Shown one piece after another: positions 44,488 to 55,477 of a stretch of DNA of 64,000 nucleotides; the stretch's first letter is position 1; each line of letters begins with the position of its first letter. Origin of the DNA: Nothopassalora personata (taxonomy: Eukaryota; Ascomycota; Dothideomycetes; Mycosphaerellales; Mycosphaerellaceae); NCBI GenBank assembly GCA_033816765.1, contig CM066291.1, forward strand, positions 5,642,001 to 5,706,000. The letters are read 5' to 3'. Position numbers and translations under genes: made by a program. The notes beneath the pieces are model-generated. The model searched no databases, was not told where the DNA came from, and saw only the letters and a list, made by a program, of their open reading frames with translations.

Positions 44488-45545
44488 TAGTGTCTATACC
44501 CTTAAAGTATAGTCTACGGTACTTGTAACCTACTAGATACTTTATGACTTTTATTAAAGCGTCTATATATTCTAGTGTTAGGTTTACTAAGAAGCGGCAC
44601 AATAGGCATATATAATAGCTACAATCTAGTCTAGTTATTATAACTACCTAGAGGCACTCGCCTATAGCCTTCTAATAGCGGCTCTTAAGTATGCTGTCCG
44701 CTATATACTTAGCTAGTACTTTACGGTACTAGTGCTTCGCGTACATAGGCGCCTTCGGTAGCTTACTAGTAATATTATATTCGTTAGCTAGCTTCTATAG
44801 ATAGCCGTCCTATACGATATATAGCTTACGGTTCTTACGGTCTCGTGTAATACGTATGCCTAGGTAGTGATAGACGTTACTAAGCTTACGTATCTTAAAC
44901 TTATCTTATAGTAGTGTCGCAATTGCGTTAATGCCCTATAGTTATTTCGCAATAATAAGTAGGTTATCTACGTAGATAACAATAATAGCCCCTATAACTT
45001 TATGCTTAAACACGCATATATTATTTATAATGTGAATAAACCGTAGTAAGCTTAAGTGCTTACTAAGCTCCTAATACTATAATAGTAGTGACTACTTTAG
45101 TCTATACAGTGCACGGCGTAGCTCGTAGACCTTACTATTCTAGTTAAAGCTATGTAGCATCTTAACGTAGACCTTAGGCCCTATTATAGTAGCGTTAAGG
45201 AAGGCAGTTATAATATCGTACTACTTACACTTAAGGTCATACTACGCAATTATTACGTACAGCATCCGTAATGTAAATAGCTTCACTACTACTACGTACG
45301 TCTCGTCGTAGTTACCTTTACGTTATGTGTCACTACGGACAACCTAGCGTGCCTAGAACCGGCTAATCTTACTATTAGCATTCAGCTTAATAGTATAGAC
45401 CTATCTGCCCTTTAGTACACGTGTACCTACTAGTAGTGTAGCCTTATCCTTATAAGCCTATATCTAATATTACTTAAGACTTATAAACTTAGCTTCTTTA
45501 GCTATACGCCACTTAGCGTGTTAAGGTGTAGCTATTACTAACTGC
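44488..45545 (-). pseudogene. Copia reverse transcriptase segment, decayed
   Basis: Minus-strand reading follows 18140-19000 of the intact copy: HAEWR.AEEA, then the RT core and a YVD(D/N) box near 44970. Stops are TAG/TAA at former Gln/Trp codons. Confidence 0.85.
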
Positions 45546-45932
45546 TGTTATTATCTCGTTCTAGGGCTAGTCTTAAAAGAGAGATAAGTTAAGTCACGTA
45601 GCGGTATTATTCTTTAGAGAGGCTAAAGTAAGCTAAGCGAAGATAAATAATAGAAATAAGAGTTGTATTCCAATTAGTGAGATAGTAACATAAGTTGAAC
45701 GCATTAGAACTATAAGAGTTTCTAGCGTTCCTAAATATAAAGGAGATTTGCGGCGTAGAGCCTATAGCTTAGTATAATCACCTTAATTAGTCCTACTAAG
45801 CATACTAATCACACTAATTAGTCCGTGAAGTGATTAGTGTCACGTGCGTCTAGATGATTAGTATTACGTGTTTCTAAGTAATTAGTGTTTCGTATATCTA
45901 GTCGAGGCTGCCGTTTAGACCGAACCGTAACA
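45546..45932 (-). repeat. LTR of gypsy B (3')
   Basis: 387 bp, begins TGTTATTATC and ends CCGTAACA. Confidence 0.93.
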
Positions 45933-46059
45933 CTATCCCCCTTCTAGCCTAGCTTAGTCCCTTAAGCTTACTTATAACGAACGGTATCCTCTATGTATTC
46001 GCGTATAGCTTCTTCCCTTTACGATGCCTATCCACTAACGCCCTTCTAGTACTATCCGT

Positions 46060-46581
46060 CGCCGCCGTCTCTACGAGTTCGTTAAATCCGCGGGAGAAGT
46101 TATAGTTAAGAAATGCTTAACGTATAAAAAGCATAGTCGCGTGTATAAGGTGCACATTCGTTCCGGGAAGTATAGTAAGTGTCTTCGTCGCGGCTAAAGG
46201 TGCGATATAAGAGTAACTTAGTCGGAGTTTAAGAGGTTAGTAGAGGAGAAGGCTCGTCTTCGTTAGAAAATCTAGGAGTCTCGGTCCGCTTAGGAGGAGG
46301 CGATGCGGGTTCATAAGAAGGCTCTCGAGGATCTAAAGATTACTTGCGCGCGCGAGGAGCGCTTACGTTAGTAGATAGATCTAGTAGATCGTCGTGCCGA
46401 GGAGGCGATTTCTATTAAGGAAAGGGAGATCGAGGAGTAGGAGATAGAAGAGGCTTCTTTACTTCCTTCGGATATCCCTTATAAGGGTCTAGCTCTCAAC
46501 TTGTCACTAGGTACATAGGGTGCTATTAAGGGTCTCGGTAACGAGTTCTAGGAGGTACCCGAACTACTCCCTACTAGTTGA
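46060..46581 (+). pseudogene. Antisense Zn2Cys6-like ORF of gypsy B
   Basis: Plus-strand frame between integrase and the 3' LTR, opposite to gag-pol. Codons at 46114 (TGC), 46123 (TAT), 46144 (TAT), 46171 (TAT), 46180 (TGT) and 46201 (TGC) give CX2CX6CX8CX2CX6C when the three TATs are taken as former TGT, the change RIP makes. The second half reads KCLRRG*RCDI, very close to Gal4-type clusters. It is followed by SEFKRLVEEKARLR, then a long charged helix with many Glu/Lys/Arg and TAG stops (former CAG), and ends about 46581. It would be a fungal binuclear zinc cluster DNA-binding protein with a coiled coil; role in the element unknown. Confidence 0.7.
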
Positions 46582-49500
46582 CTTATAGGTCTTTGTTTTT
46601 CTTATAATATTCTCGGATCTTTTATTAACAGTTTTGTAGGTTCTTTTCTAGTTCCTAGGTATTTTCTAATTCGTCGTATTCTTTCTATTTAACAAGGTAT
46701 CGCTAACCTTTCTTATCTAGGATTCTTTCGACTTCGAATTCGTTTTCTACTTCCGGTTCGAAATGGAAGCTCTCCTAGTAGGGTGTTTCGGCGTCTACGG
46801 GTTCTAACTTAGAGATATAGAAGACTAGGTAGATTCTTGCGTCTAGTAGTAGTCGTAGGCGGTAGTTAACTAGTCCTATAACTTTATCGATAAAAAATGG
46901 TCCGACCTTAACGTGATCTAGTTTCTTAGTCTATCTTCTTATTCTCAAGTTTTTTATAAGGAGATAGACCTTATCCCCCTCTTTTAGTAGAGGTGCTATT
47001 TTTCTCGTGTCCTACCGTTATTAAGACAGTTTATGTTATGCATCTTCGATCGCCTTACGTGTTTCTTTATGCACTTCCTTAAGAGTATCCGTCGTTACGA
47101 TTGCTCTTTCGGCTTATAGGTAGGATTTAGGTGTTCTAAATAGGTTAGGATCTTTACTAAAGTTCGCATAAAATGGTGTCGTTAAAGTTGTCTCTAATTT
47201 ATAGTTGTTTAGTGCAATCTACGCCATTAGCAGTAATGAGACCCAGTTGTCTTATGCATAATTAATGTAGTGTCGTAGGTATTGTTCTAGCGTTTAATTC
47301 ATCCTCTTGGTTTGTCCGTCTGTTTCCGGATAATATGCTATTAACAGCTTATGTTTAATTCCGATCGTTCCTATAAGCGTCTTCTAGTAGTTTAATGTAA
47401 ATAGCTTATCTCTGTCCGTTATAAACGCTTAAGGAAATCCGTAGTATCGGATAAGTCTATCTAGTACGAGGTATCTGAGCTGCTCTATATTGTACGTTTC
47501 TAATGTAGGAATGAAGTGTGCGTATTTCGTAAGTCTATTAACTATAACTAGTATTATGTCGTATAGTTGTTTCGTAACTTAATCTCTTAACGGTAGGAGT
47601 TTTGTAATAAAGTCTATTATAACTTCGTCCTATGGTTTCGTCGGTAGTGTCCTAAACTGTAGGTAACCGTATTTTGTATGTCTCGCAGCCTTGTTTCGTT
47701 AGTAGTATACGCATTATTTAATGTAGCGTAATACCTTAAGTCTTATCTATAGGAATAAGAAGCTACGCTATATTAGGTCTATTGTTTTTAAAGTTCTAGG
47801 ATGTCTATAAGTTAGTCCGTTGTAATGTTATCGTATACATTCTTCTTCTCGATCCTTAGGTACTTAGTATTTTCCTTACGATATAGGGAATTGTTTGTCC
47901 CTATCGCCTAATATCCGTACGATGTTATTAAATTCTCTTGTGTTAGTACTAAGACTTCCGTCGGGGTTCGTCTTTAATATCTTATGTTGCACTAGTTCTT
48001 TTTCTTCTATGTAATCGCTTCTTCGGCTTAGCGCGTCGGCGCGGCTATTCTCTCGTCCTAGAGTATATTTAATTTCGAACTTATACTGTCCTAGTAGCTC
48101 CGACTAGCGGGCTTGCCTTCGGGTAAGTTCTTTCGTCGTCGTAAAGTACGTAAGATTCTTATAGTTAGAAAGAATCGTTAACTTCGGTAGGCCCTCGACA
48201 TATACTCTCTAATGTTACATAGTAGTAATAATGCCTAGAAGCTCTTTATTATAGATGTCGTAGTTCTATTCCGCTGTAGTCATTTTCCGGGAGTAATAGG
48301 CTACTAGGTGTCTCTACCCATCGTATGTCTACGTTAGACACGCGCCTATTACTATATTAGACGTATCGGTCTCGATGTAGACTTTCTTGCTACCATCGAA
48401 TAATCGAGGCGTAGGGGCTAAAGCGCATTATTCCTTAAGTTTCTTAAATGCTTTAGTCTATTCCTTTCCCTATTTCTAAGTAACGTCCTTTCTCGTAAGT
48501 ATCGTTATTAGTACTGCTATTTTCGCGTAGTCCTTAATGAATTTCCGGTTGTAGTTCGCTAGTCTAAGGAATGATTGTACGTCCTTAACTGTTTTTAGTT
48601 CTAGCTACTCTCTAATTGACTATGTCTTCGTAGGGTCGATCGTTATCCCTATAGTGCTAATAATAAAGCCTAAGAATTTAACTTCTTTCTTATAGAATTC
48701 GCATTTCTCGGGTGCCGTCTTAAACCCTAATTGCGTAAGTCGTTCGAAGACGTCCTAGACTTGTTTTATGTGTTCCTATAGGGATTCTTTTATGTAGACT
48801 AGTATGTCGTCTATATATGCGATAACGTATACGTCGAGTAGGTCTCTAAGTGTCTCGTTAACAAGATCCTAGTAGGATGCGGGTGCGTTAGTTAATCCTA
48901 TTAGTATAACTAAGAATTCGTAGAGTTCGTATCTTGTTCTAAAAGCGGTTTTTCATTCTTCTCCTTCTACTATTCGTATAGCATAGAAGGCATCTCGTAG
49001 GTTAATCTTCGTGTACTAGTCCAATCCGGTTAATCTATCCTATGCTTCTTTAATGTTAGGTAGCGGGTATCGGTTCTTAATCGTAATCTCGTTTAACTTC
49101 CTATAGTCTTATACGAGTCGTAACTTCCCGTTTGCTTTTAGAACGAACATGCATAGAGTTCCTACACTTAAGGTAGATCTTCTTATCTATCCTTTAGCTA
49201 GCTTCTCCTTTAGCTATTCTCGTAGGGTCTATAGCTCTTTCTTAGACATTTAATATAGGGGTCCCTATAGAGGCTCTTTCCCTAGCTAAATGTTAATCTT
49301 ATAATCCTATAGACGGTACTTAGGTAAGGCGGTTTTACCTCTCTCCTCTTTAAAGAGTCGCGACCACTTACGATACTCCTTAGGAATACTTAACTCTAAG
49401 ATGTTAGTATTCTTCGATAGTACGTTACTTCTATCACTTCTAGTGACTTCGTAACCCGGCGGCCCTACGCTAGTGTCTATCCCGGTCGAAGGTGGTTCTT

Positions 49501-52025
49501 TTGTCCTTCTAGTCGGCGTAAGCTATATCTCGTTTAGCTGTTTCCTTACCTTATCTACTAGTGAACGCTACTACTGCGTAGGCTAAATGTCGACAACGCA
49601 ATTGCATTCCCTAAATGTGAGTACTCCTCTTCTCTAGTCGATTACTAGATTGTACTTTCTTAACTAAGGCATACCTAATACTATGTTATAACTAGCTATA
49701 TTAGTAACATCTAAGGTAATATTCTCGTAGTGCTGTTAGATAGCTAGTAGTAATAGTATCGTCTCCCATTCTACGCTAGGTAACGATAATCCGTTTACCG
49801 CGATCAACTCGTAACCCTATTTCTTCTTTAGGGTAGCTAACCCGTTTCTTCTTATAAAAGACTCGGAGATAAAATTCCCCGCTACTCCTAAGTCGATTAT
49901 AACACTAGTCTTATGTCCGTTAACGATTACTTATATCTAGAAAACTGTGTTTAATGTCGATGTATAAGCCTAAGTATTGTATAACTCCCTCCGGTCGCTT
50001 ATTCCTAGGGAGCTAATCCTTTTCCCGAATAGTATGTGGTTCGCTATGCTTCGTGCCTAGACACTTCGGCTAGAACCTATAGCCCGTTGCCCTATGTCTA
50101 TACTTATAGTCTATTACGTTCCTAGATCTTCTACGTTTCTAAGTAGAGTACGCGTGCGTGTTACACTATGTTGCGTAATTCATTCGATACGAATGTTCCT
50201 AACGGTGTAAGATATCTAGTTCCTGTTATTCGGCTTCCTATCGGTAGTCGTTCTATAACGGTAGTTACTAGATTCTCGGTTGTTTCTATAAGTAGGTATC
50301 CCTAGGCTATGCCTCGTAGGGTGTCGAGTATCTTATTAAACTTAATAGAATGTAGCTTCCTTCGTCTACCTATCTTAGGTAGGAATTCCTCGTACCTTCT
50401 TTATAGGTAGATAATTATGTCGTACAGTTTTTTAGGTGCATCTACCGTAAAGGTAAGTTATTTGTTATCGTCGTTAGTGTCGCTCTCTTCTCCTTCGGAG
50501 GAATCTTCTTCGCTTAATTCTTCCGGATCCTATTCTTCCTCGATAGTATCTAGCCCGGTAGTTTCTTAACTTTCTTCTTATGGTTCTAGTGACTATGATC
50601 CGTTCTATCCTAGGTCCTAATTTTCTTTATCGCTTCTATCTTCGTTAAAGTAGGATTTATCGATGTCCACTTCTCTAAGCGTAGCGTTTTGCCTATGCGT
50701 CGCTCCTAGGGTTCCTCGTGGTTGCTAAGGCTAATACCCTACGCCTAATTTCGCGGCGTAGTAGATTTAACACGAGTCTTAGTAACAGAATCGCTAATGA
50801 AGGCTTCTATAACTATTTCGAGACTCGGATTCGGTCTCGTAGTCGACTCTTCGTGTTATTATGTTAAACTGTCGTAGTTAGTTCTTCGCATTAAATAGAA
50901 TAACTACCATTTGCTGCCTATAGTATCCTCCTCGTCCTTCTAAGGGGTCTAGGAGAGGCGTCGTGCTTCTATTATTAGCTCTCTCCTCTACTCTCCGAGT
51001 ATAGTCGGTATCTCCTCGAGATCTAACGCTACTCTTAGATTTACTAGTTCGGGGTTGCATTATATTAAATTGCTCGCGGCGCACTATATTTTTACCGCGG
51101 TAATCTCGCGCTATGTGGCCTTCCTTACTATAGGCATAACATATGAGTTTTCCTTTTCCTTTAAAGGGCTTTCCGTAGCCCCTACTCTTGTCGATCTTCC
51201 GTCCTCGTTAGGTAACGTCTAGTTCCATTAGCTATAGTCTATAGTAGGGCTAGCTTTGTCGTAAGAATTCTCCCTTCGTAACGTATCCTCCTAAGGGTCT
51301 ACGGTCCGGAGCGTATCCTACTATTCCTCCTACTTTAGAGTCGTATCTCTTTTCCTAGTGTCGTTCCTAGAGCTGGTTATCGATGTTAATCGACGCCTTT
51401 ATTATAATCCGTCCCCCGTGTCTTATTAACTCGTCCTTAACGGAGTCTTTAAGTCTACGTCGGAACATAGTTATTAACGCCGTCTAGTCCTATCCGGTGA
51501 TTTGTCCGTATTCTTCGAATTTAGCGGCATACTCTAAAGTAGACGTCTTCTACTTTAGGTGTTGAATAATTCGTATAGCCTATTAGACTTCGTTCGAGGT
51601 TCTAAAGATTAATTTCATCTTTTCTTTAAAAAGGGTGTAGCTCCTAAACATTCTAGTAGGGTCTAATCGTCCTATACCTTTAAGGTATTTCTTAAGGTAA
51701 GGTTTAATCTAGTTCTACGCACTTCCGCGAAGGTACGTAATAGCGAATATAGTTCTTTTATCGGCATCGACTAGGTTAAACATAAGGTACATATCTATCT
51801 AATTGATCTAGTCGTCGAACTTAGCTCTATCTCTATAGAAGAGGTCTAGCTTAGTAGCCTTAACGTCGTTCTTCCTTAGAGTAGGCTCGTTATCGTTATT
51901 AGACTTATCGTCCTTCGTAGTAGTAGTCTATTATAGTAGCGCACGGCGGATGCTTCCTACTTCGCTAGGGGCGGGTGTTCCCCTACTAGCTGCTTAAGTA
52001 GCGCTTATCCTAAGGGCGTTTAAAG

Positions 52026-52412
52026 TGTTATTGTCTCGTTCTAGGGCTAGTCTTAAAAGAGAGATAAGTTAAGTCACGTGGCGGTATTATTCTTTAGAGA
52101 GGCTAAAGCAAGCTAAGCGAAGATAAATAATAGGAATAAGAGTTGTATTCTAATTAGTGAGATAGTAATATAAGTTAGACGCATTAGAACTATAAGGGTT
52201 TCTAGCGTTCCTAAATATAAAGGAGATTCGCGGCGTAGAGCCTATAGCTTAGTATAATCACCTTAATTAGTCCTACTAAGCATACTGATTACACTAATTA
52301 GTCCGTGAAGTAATTAGTGTCACGTGCGTCTAGATAATTAGTATCACGTGTTTATAAGTAATTAGTGTTTCGTATGTCTAGTCGGGGCTGCCGTTTAGAC
52401 CGAACCGTAACA
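52026..52412 (-). repeat. LTR of gypsy B (5')
   Basis: 387 bp, pairs with 45546-45932. Confidence 0.93.
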
Positions 52413-52417
52413 ACTGC

Positions 52418-53560
52418 CTCCGCGACTACCGTTGTTCTAATTGCCGCGGCCTCTACGACCTCGTCCGCGTGTAGCACTACGGGGTGCACCGCCGCTACGA
52501 GTGTTGTTACTATTACCCTATTGTTAAGGGTTGGCTAGAGGGAAAGGGTTAGGGGTGTTCTACTTCACTACGAGATTAGCGGTCTTAGACTGTTAAGTAG
52601 TCGCCTTATCAAGTAGGTCGCTTATTACCTTATCGAGTGTAATAGTCGTGCTGTCCTCGATCTTGCTAGTAAGCTGCCTTAACTGTTTACGTTTTACCGA
52701 CGCGAATGTAGGGAAGTATAGTGAGATCTAGTATAGGAAGCGGAACAGGGCCTAGGCCTTTAATATAGCCAATTTAGTGCCGTTTAGATTAGTAAGCTTT
52801 ACTTAATATTATTAGTAAAACTTGTCTAGGTTAGAGCCGCTATAGGTATGTAACTCGAACTCTAGATATAGCGAGTACTCCTTAGACTTTCTAGTTTAAC
52901 CGTATGTCGACTTAAGATAGTCCTATAGGGTATTTAGTTGTTAATAGGCCTTATAGTTCTCGGCAATAGACTAACTGCAATTAGTAATAATAAGTGCGCG
53001 GGCCTAGTATTTCTTAGTATCCTATGCCTTAATTTGCTCCTTAAGTTCCTACTGCTACTCGTTAGTACGCATTGTAGGCTTCTACTTAGTGTTGTTAATA
53101 AGTCCCTAAAGCGACTCGCTACGCAGTACGGACTCGAGCATATCGGCCTATCTACTACAGTCGTCTTTACCTTAGAGCTTACTAATACTAGGGGTGCCGT
53201 TGTTATTACGGCCGACTATGTTAATAAAGCCGCGAGTTAATGCAGGCTTCTTAGTCTTTCGAGGAGCAGCCGACTCGGTCTACTAAGATTATTACTAGCT
53301 CTAAGTACCGGCGATAGACTACTACGCTAGTAGTATCTCGAGTCTAGTAATATTACCGTTAGTGTTAGTATCCATCTACCACTACAGTACACTAACTAGG
53401 TGTCGCTACGAATACTCGTCGTGTTGCCGACTAGGTCGCGACTTAATATGTTTACTGCTAAAGTCGCGTTAAGTCGTATCTACTAACGAGGTGTCGCGAA
53501 CACGCGCGATTAGTAGGATATAATCAACAGTGTCTATCGGAAGGTATGCGCGCAGTTGTA
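52418..53560 (-). pseudogene. Copia gag, decayed
   Basis: Minus-strand reading corresponds to about 14730-15880 of the intact copy; near 52420-52500 the Gly/Arg-rich linker (GRG, RGN repeats) is still visible. The following zinc knuckle, protease and integrase are absent; the linker is joined directly to RT sequence on the other side of gypsy B. Confidence 0.8.
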
Positions 53561-53562
53561 TA

Positions 53563-53581
53563 GCGCGAGGGCGTCATAACC
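53563..53581 (-). promoter_or_regulatory. Primer binding site of the decayed copia
   Basis: Minus strand reads GGTTATGACGCCCTCGCGC, identical to the site in the intact copy, directly after the 5' LTR. Confidence 0.6.
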
Positions 53582-53910
53582 AGACAATGTGAGTAGATTG
53601 ATGTATTAAGAGAGATCTACGAAGTCGCGAGAAAGCAAGATAAGCTAAGAAAAAATGGGTGCCTCAGGCAGCTAGGGCCTTGGCATCCAAGAAGTGCTTG
53701 GGACAAGCATCAAGTATTTATATTTTATATATATATATATATTCATATATTCGTGTTGGACAGGGTGACAGTTCCGCCAACTTCCACTTGCGAGGATGGC
53801 AACAGCATGAACACGTCTGCCAACTCAAGACCACAGGACGGCCATCTTGAGTCACTGAGTATCTCTCAGCCACGAGATATACACACTTTGAGGAAGCAAT
53901 CTACGACATC

Positions 53911-54075
53911 ATGGTGGCGCTCTTCGACGGCCAATCTTCCGTCCTCCCTAGGGGGTCCACCATCGTGGTGACAGGAGCCAACAGCTTCGTCGGCAGTCAT
54001 GTCTGCGATCAGCTATTGTATCTGGGCTACAAAGTGAAAGGCAGCGTACGCGACGAAGCTCGTTGCAAATGGATC
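53911..54075 (+). pseudogene. 5' fragment of an NAD(P)-dependent reductase (extended SDR, CCR/DFR-like)
   Basis: The first 55 codons are convincing: a leader MVALFDGQSSVLPRG, then STIVVTGANSFVGSHVCDQ with the TGxxxxxG dinucleotide-binding motif, and LLYLGYKVKGSVRDEARCKW with the NADP-type Arg. After that the frame stays open to 54606 but shows none of the family's further motifs (no YxxxK). It starts about 190 bp from the right end of the nested retrotransposons, so only a truncated remnant is left. Confidence 0.6.
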
Positions 54076-55477
54076 ATCCTAACTTGGGAGAATAGCAGGG
54101 TCTTGGACAATACGATGGCTCGCTGCAGCTTCGGCCACAGACATGTGCATCTTCCAAGGAATCGTGTGTCAGACTTGAGTTATATGTCAGCTCGAGAGCC
54201 ACTCGACTTCCGGCTCCGAAACAGCAGTGGGTCTAAACATTCATTGATCCGTTTCTGGTTGTGTGGCTTGAAGGCTTGCGCCGTCGTTCCTGGTCTAGAA
54301 CATCATCACCTCAACATAGGCGCGTTCATGCCGATGCGACTGTGGTCATCGTCCGTAACTTCCACTCGAACTCCTTGCAGTCAGGCGGCAATGTGTACTC
54401 AACCACAGAGCAGTTCCCGTTCAGGCGCCTCTTTCGCAGTGGAGGTCGCGTCATCGATCAGGTCTCGACGGCTGAACAGTTTATTTTGGTGGTCACTCGG
54501 CCGGTCCATCTTGTCGGGTGCTCGACTCGTGGTGTCTCACTCGCCATCCACCCTTTCCGGTACCGCCGCCTCGTTTGATATCACAGAAATTCTCCAAGAA
54601 GAGTAGGCCTAGAGAAGCCGGTTCGGTAGTTCTAACGCCAGACCCAGACGAGACCTGCCGAACAACAACAATCAATGCCTCGCGACCATCAAACATGTCT
54701 TCCATCAGAAGAGCTTCAGTTGCACCGATATTATCACAAAGCTTCAGGACAATCTGCTCGTTACCGTTGTACGTCACACGTTATGTTCATCGCGCAACGC
54801 CCGACTATGATGACACCTGGGCTATACGATCGACCGCGTCCGCCCCTGGGGTCGGCATTTGTGATGCGCAGTCATACTCTAACGGACAAAAGCTTCTTCC
54901 TCTGCCATGATCCACATGCCTCGATGGGTTTGAACCTATTGGTTTTGAACTGTCGCTGAAAGGCCCTTGGGCTACGTGCAAACGAGCTAAAAAGCGAAAA
55001 GTACGCAAAATTGGACCCTCTTTCCATTGCACTCTCTGGTGTATTGGCTACCCCGACCTCTCGTGCTATACAAGTGGCAACCCGGCGTTATTATTATCAT
55101 ATGGGTGTGACCCTCAAGTGGCGCTTGTCCCTCAAGCGGCGCTTGGGTTAGAGCGAAGCGGTACCTCAGATAGTGCTCTCGCCTGTGTAACGCTCGACTC
55201 TTGAGGTACCAACATGGCCGTTGAAGCACTGTCGTCGTCGTCGATAGTCTGTTCGGCAGGCGAGACCGAGTCGAAATAAACTCCACGCACTTGTCGTCGA
55301 AGTTTCTGATCCACTGCAGTGCTCGATATCGATCGCGAAAAGTCGGATGGAGTCTAGTCAACATGGACGTTGCATCTCCTCGTGGCATAAGAAGGCCGGT
55401 CTGTCTGCTGGAAACGCTCTCGATCTGCCACATCGCCAATCGACCTTGCCTCCTCTCATTTCCTCTTTGCCAGCAAC
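54076..55477. other. Region without a supported gene
   Basis: About 1.4 kb with open frames on both strands but no domain. The last few hundred bases are the promoter of the secreted-protein gene. Confidence 0.45.

Larger units (their letters stand above)
45546..52412 (-). mobile_element. Decayed Ty3/gypsy element B nested in copia
   Basis: 6867 bp. LTRs 45546-45932 and 52026-52412 are both 387 bp with perfect terminal TGTTA..TAACA. Target duplication ACTGC at 45541-45545 and 52413-52417. A purine tract (AGAAGGGGGATAG) borders the 3' LTR. On the minus strand: a zinc knuckle reading CYAYSKEGHIARDY (about 51100-51145; two Cys changed to Tyr), RT with YIDDILV (about 48795-48835) and integrase with FITDRDKLFTL (about 47395-47435). 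The LTRs differ at a handful of sites, nearly all transitions. Confidence 0.93.
36844..53715 (-). mobile_element. Decayed copia element, host of two nested gypsy insertions
   Basis: LTRs 36844-36978 (3', 135 bp) and 53582-53715 (5', 134 bp) are related to the LTR of the intact copia element (same ends ACTTGATGC..CATTGTCT, read on the minus strand). Target duplication ATTTA at 36839-36843 and 53716-53720. Copia sequence is present in three pieces: gag (about 53560-52418), RT (45545-44488) and RT/RNase H end plus 3' UTR (37784-36979). Protease and integrase, about 2.2 kb in the intact copy, are missing. Coding pieces have many TAG/TAA stops. Confidence 0.9.
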
